Shown here in pieces: positions 62,310 to 64,000 of a DNA stretch of 64,000 nt. Position numbers and translations under genes: made by a program. This DNA comes from Apteryx mantelli (Eukaryota; Chordata; Aves; Apterygiformes; Apterygidae): contig NC_090012.1 of the NCBI RefSeq assembly GCF_036417845.1, positions 1,240,001 to 1,304,000 on the forward strand, given 5' to 3'. The notes under the pieces are model-generated. The model was not told the DNA's origin, made no database searches, and was given only the letters and a program-made list of their open reading frames with translations. The number at the start of each line of letters is the position of its first letter. Position 1 is the stretch's first letter.

Positions 62310-63999
62310 TGTCGTGAAATCGCGACGCCCAGCAGCCAGGTGAGGAGGAGGAAGCCGCCGCTGCCCTAGCCGGAGACCCCGGGACCCTCCTGGTCCCTCG
62401 CAGCCTTGCGGAGCCACCGGCAGCCTCCGGAGCAGAAAACCAGGGTCCGCGACAGCCTGTTGGACCTGCTCCTGCCCCGAGCTTGGGGCCCGAAGACCCC
62501 AGAAAGCTGCGGGGCCCCGCGGGGACGTTCCCGCGCAGGAAGCGGCAGCGCAGGGGCTGCAGGGGCCCCGCAGATGGGGCCGACTTGCGCTGCCGCCCGC
62601 GGCAGCCCCGGTGCTTGCTGCAGGCTGGGCTCAGTCCTTTGCTGCAGCTCGGGTCAGGACTTCGTGGTTTCTGCTTAAAACCCCTTCAGCAACGGCTGCA
62701 CCTGCTTAACGCTTCCCTGCTCCAACTGCTAAGAGTGTCCTAAAGCTACGCCACCATTTCAGCAGAGCAGGTGGGAGATTCAACATTGCTGAGATACTGT
62801 TTCAGCAGAAAAAACACTACATTTTTCATTAGAAATATTCCTATTAGGATAGAAATTGTGCTGTAACACAGAATTTGGGTGAGTGCCATAGACAACAAGT
62901 TGCTGTTGCCGTGCCCGGGCGGTGCAAGTGGTGGATTGCAGGGTACGGATCCAGGACGGGAAAATCTCCCCACCTGAAGAGCCAGTGCACCCTGGGCCCT
63001 TGGGGTCCTGCTTCTATTTAGCTCGCTGTAACTCTGCATTTGAGCCAACAGCCCATGTTGTGCTCCGTTACCAACTGTTCGCAATTATGTGGCGCTGAAT
63101 TAGTCTCATTTCTCTTCCTCAACAGCCAGAAAACATTTATTTTCCCAAACCTTCCCCTCATCCCCTCCAGAGAGCTCCAGCTCCTCTGTTTCCAAGTCTC
63201 TCTCTGTCTGATCCCCTTTAGATTTTAAAGCTGTTTGTACTTACTTTTCACTCCTGACTGCAGCATTACTCATTATATTTTATTCTTTAATTTGTTCCTC
63301 CTGCCTCAGCCCATATCCGGTTCCCGTGGAAGCTGCTTTGTGTCCCCACGCTGCAGAAGGGGGGCAGCGAGCCACCGGCTGCCTCCCCCTTCCCTTGGGC
63401 AGCGACCGCTGCAAGGGGACCACAGCACCTGCTGGGCCACCAAGCGCCTCTGCTCCCCTCCCTCCACCTCAAGGACGCTCCCAGCTCCTGGCGGCCGTCC
63501 CGGCTCAGCTCCAGAGCACAGGACTGGTGGGGACCCGCTGGGTCCAGTCCCCTGCACCCAGGGGCTGCGTCGTATCCCCCCCCTGCATGCACCACCTTTG
63601 CCTATGAACAGCTTCTCTGCCGCCGCCTGCCCTCGCCCTGCCCTATCCATCCGCTCGCTTCCTGCGTGCAGCTCCAGCCTGTCCTCTCCTCCTCCAGCCA
63701 AAGCATTTATAAAATACCTCTGCGCATCTGCAAAGCCACCTCACTGTCCCTGCACATCTGCAAAGCCACCTCACTGTCCTCCTGCGGCTCTAAGACCTGC
63801 AAGAAAACCACAGAATCCTCTTTACACCAGCACCCAGCGTGCTGCTCTGGCATTTCCAGAGCACAAAGTGGTTTCAAGCCTCAGGCATTTGGGACCCAGC
63901 TCAGTCTCTGCCACGGGGCACCGCTGGGGGCAAACCCACGCCAGGGTTCTGCATTTGCTCTGCCTCTCTCATGCCAGGGTGCAGCTGCAGCTCCAGGCA
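62310..63999. other. Mixed intergenic sequence to window end
   Basis: A GC-rich, CpG-containing patch at about 62320-62660, an AT-rich patch at 62790-62880 and moderate-GC sequence to the end. No exon of MEIS3 or any other gene is recognisable. ORFs lack conserved features. Confidence 0.45.
63721..63780. repeat. 30-bp tandem duplication
   Basis: Two adjacent copies of a 30-base unit TGC(G/A)CATCTGCAAAGCCACC plus TCACTGTCC(C/T), differing at two positions. Confidence 0.9.
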
Positions 64000-64000
64000 G

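Noticed and set aside
57000-63999. MEIS3 exons at the right end
   Set aside because: No homeodomain or MEIS N-terminal domain coding was found. Only candidate regulatory islands are visible.

Overview
This is vertebrate nuclear DNA from a GC-rich, gene-dense chromosome. The genes have many short exons with GT-AG introns, CpG-island promoters and AATAAA signals. The gene order is ZC3H4 (first exon, minus), SAE1 (plus), BBC3/PUMA (minus), CCDC9 (plus), INAFM1 (plus), C5AR1 (plus), C5AR2 (plus), DHX34 (plus). This is the order I recall from human 19q13.32. The proteins are clearly diverged from mammalian ones, and the introns are compact and minisatellite-rich. I infer a sauropsid (turtle, crocodilian or bird) microchromosome-like region. 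The species cannot be fixed from sequence alone, and all homology calls rest on memory of the families because no search was run.

Layout. 1-6.8 kb is non-coding, AT-rich then C-rich, and probably ZC3H4 intron 1. 6.8-7.6 kb is a divergent CpG-island promoter between ZC3H4 and SAE1. SAE1 fills 7.6-22.5 kb with nine coding exons encoding 347 aa. BBC3 lies tail-to-tail with it: 3'UTR from about 23.25 kb, three coding exons, and a probable non-coding first exon at 26.7-26.8 kb under a CRE and GC-box promoter. From 25.9 to 33.1 kb there is a block of at least seven different minisatellites. CCDC9 (33.35-37.55 kb, 638 aa) and single-exon INAFM1 (39.65 kb) follow. C5AR1 has a TATA promoter and untranslated exon near 41.5 kb and its coding exon at 43.4 kb. 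C5AR2 is at 47.3 kb. A 72-bp minisatellite separates C5AR2 from DHX34 (49.4-56.9 kb, 16 coding exons, 1128 aa). The last 7 kb has no gene I can support. It contains AT-rich islands full of homeodomain-type motifs, as expected for regulatory sequence of a developmental gene; MEIS3 is next in human.

How the genes relate. They are not an operon. Functional groups are SUMO activation (SAE1), p53-type apoptosis (BBC3), RNA surveillance and splicing (ZC3H4, CCDC9, DHX34) and complement C5a sensing (C5AR1/C5AR2). The strongest observations are a gene-conversion-like mosaic between C5AR1 and C5AR2 with loss of the DRY aspartate in C5AR2; a BBC3 3'UTR carrying Pumilio elements, an AU-rich element and miR-221/222 and miR-17-family seed matches; a very stable predicted hairpin enclosing the CCDC9 start codon and first splice donor; GC skew diverging from the ZC3H4/SAE1 promoter; and a 70-bp satellite with a 350-bp higher-order repeat. 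No CRISPR array, tRNA, rRNA or recognisable virus-like element was seen.
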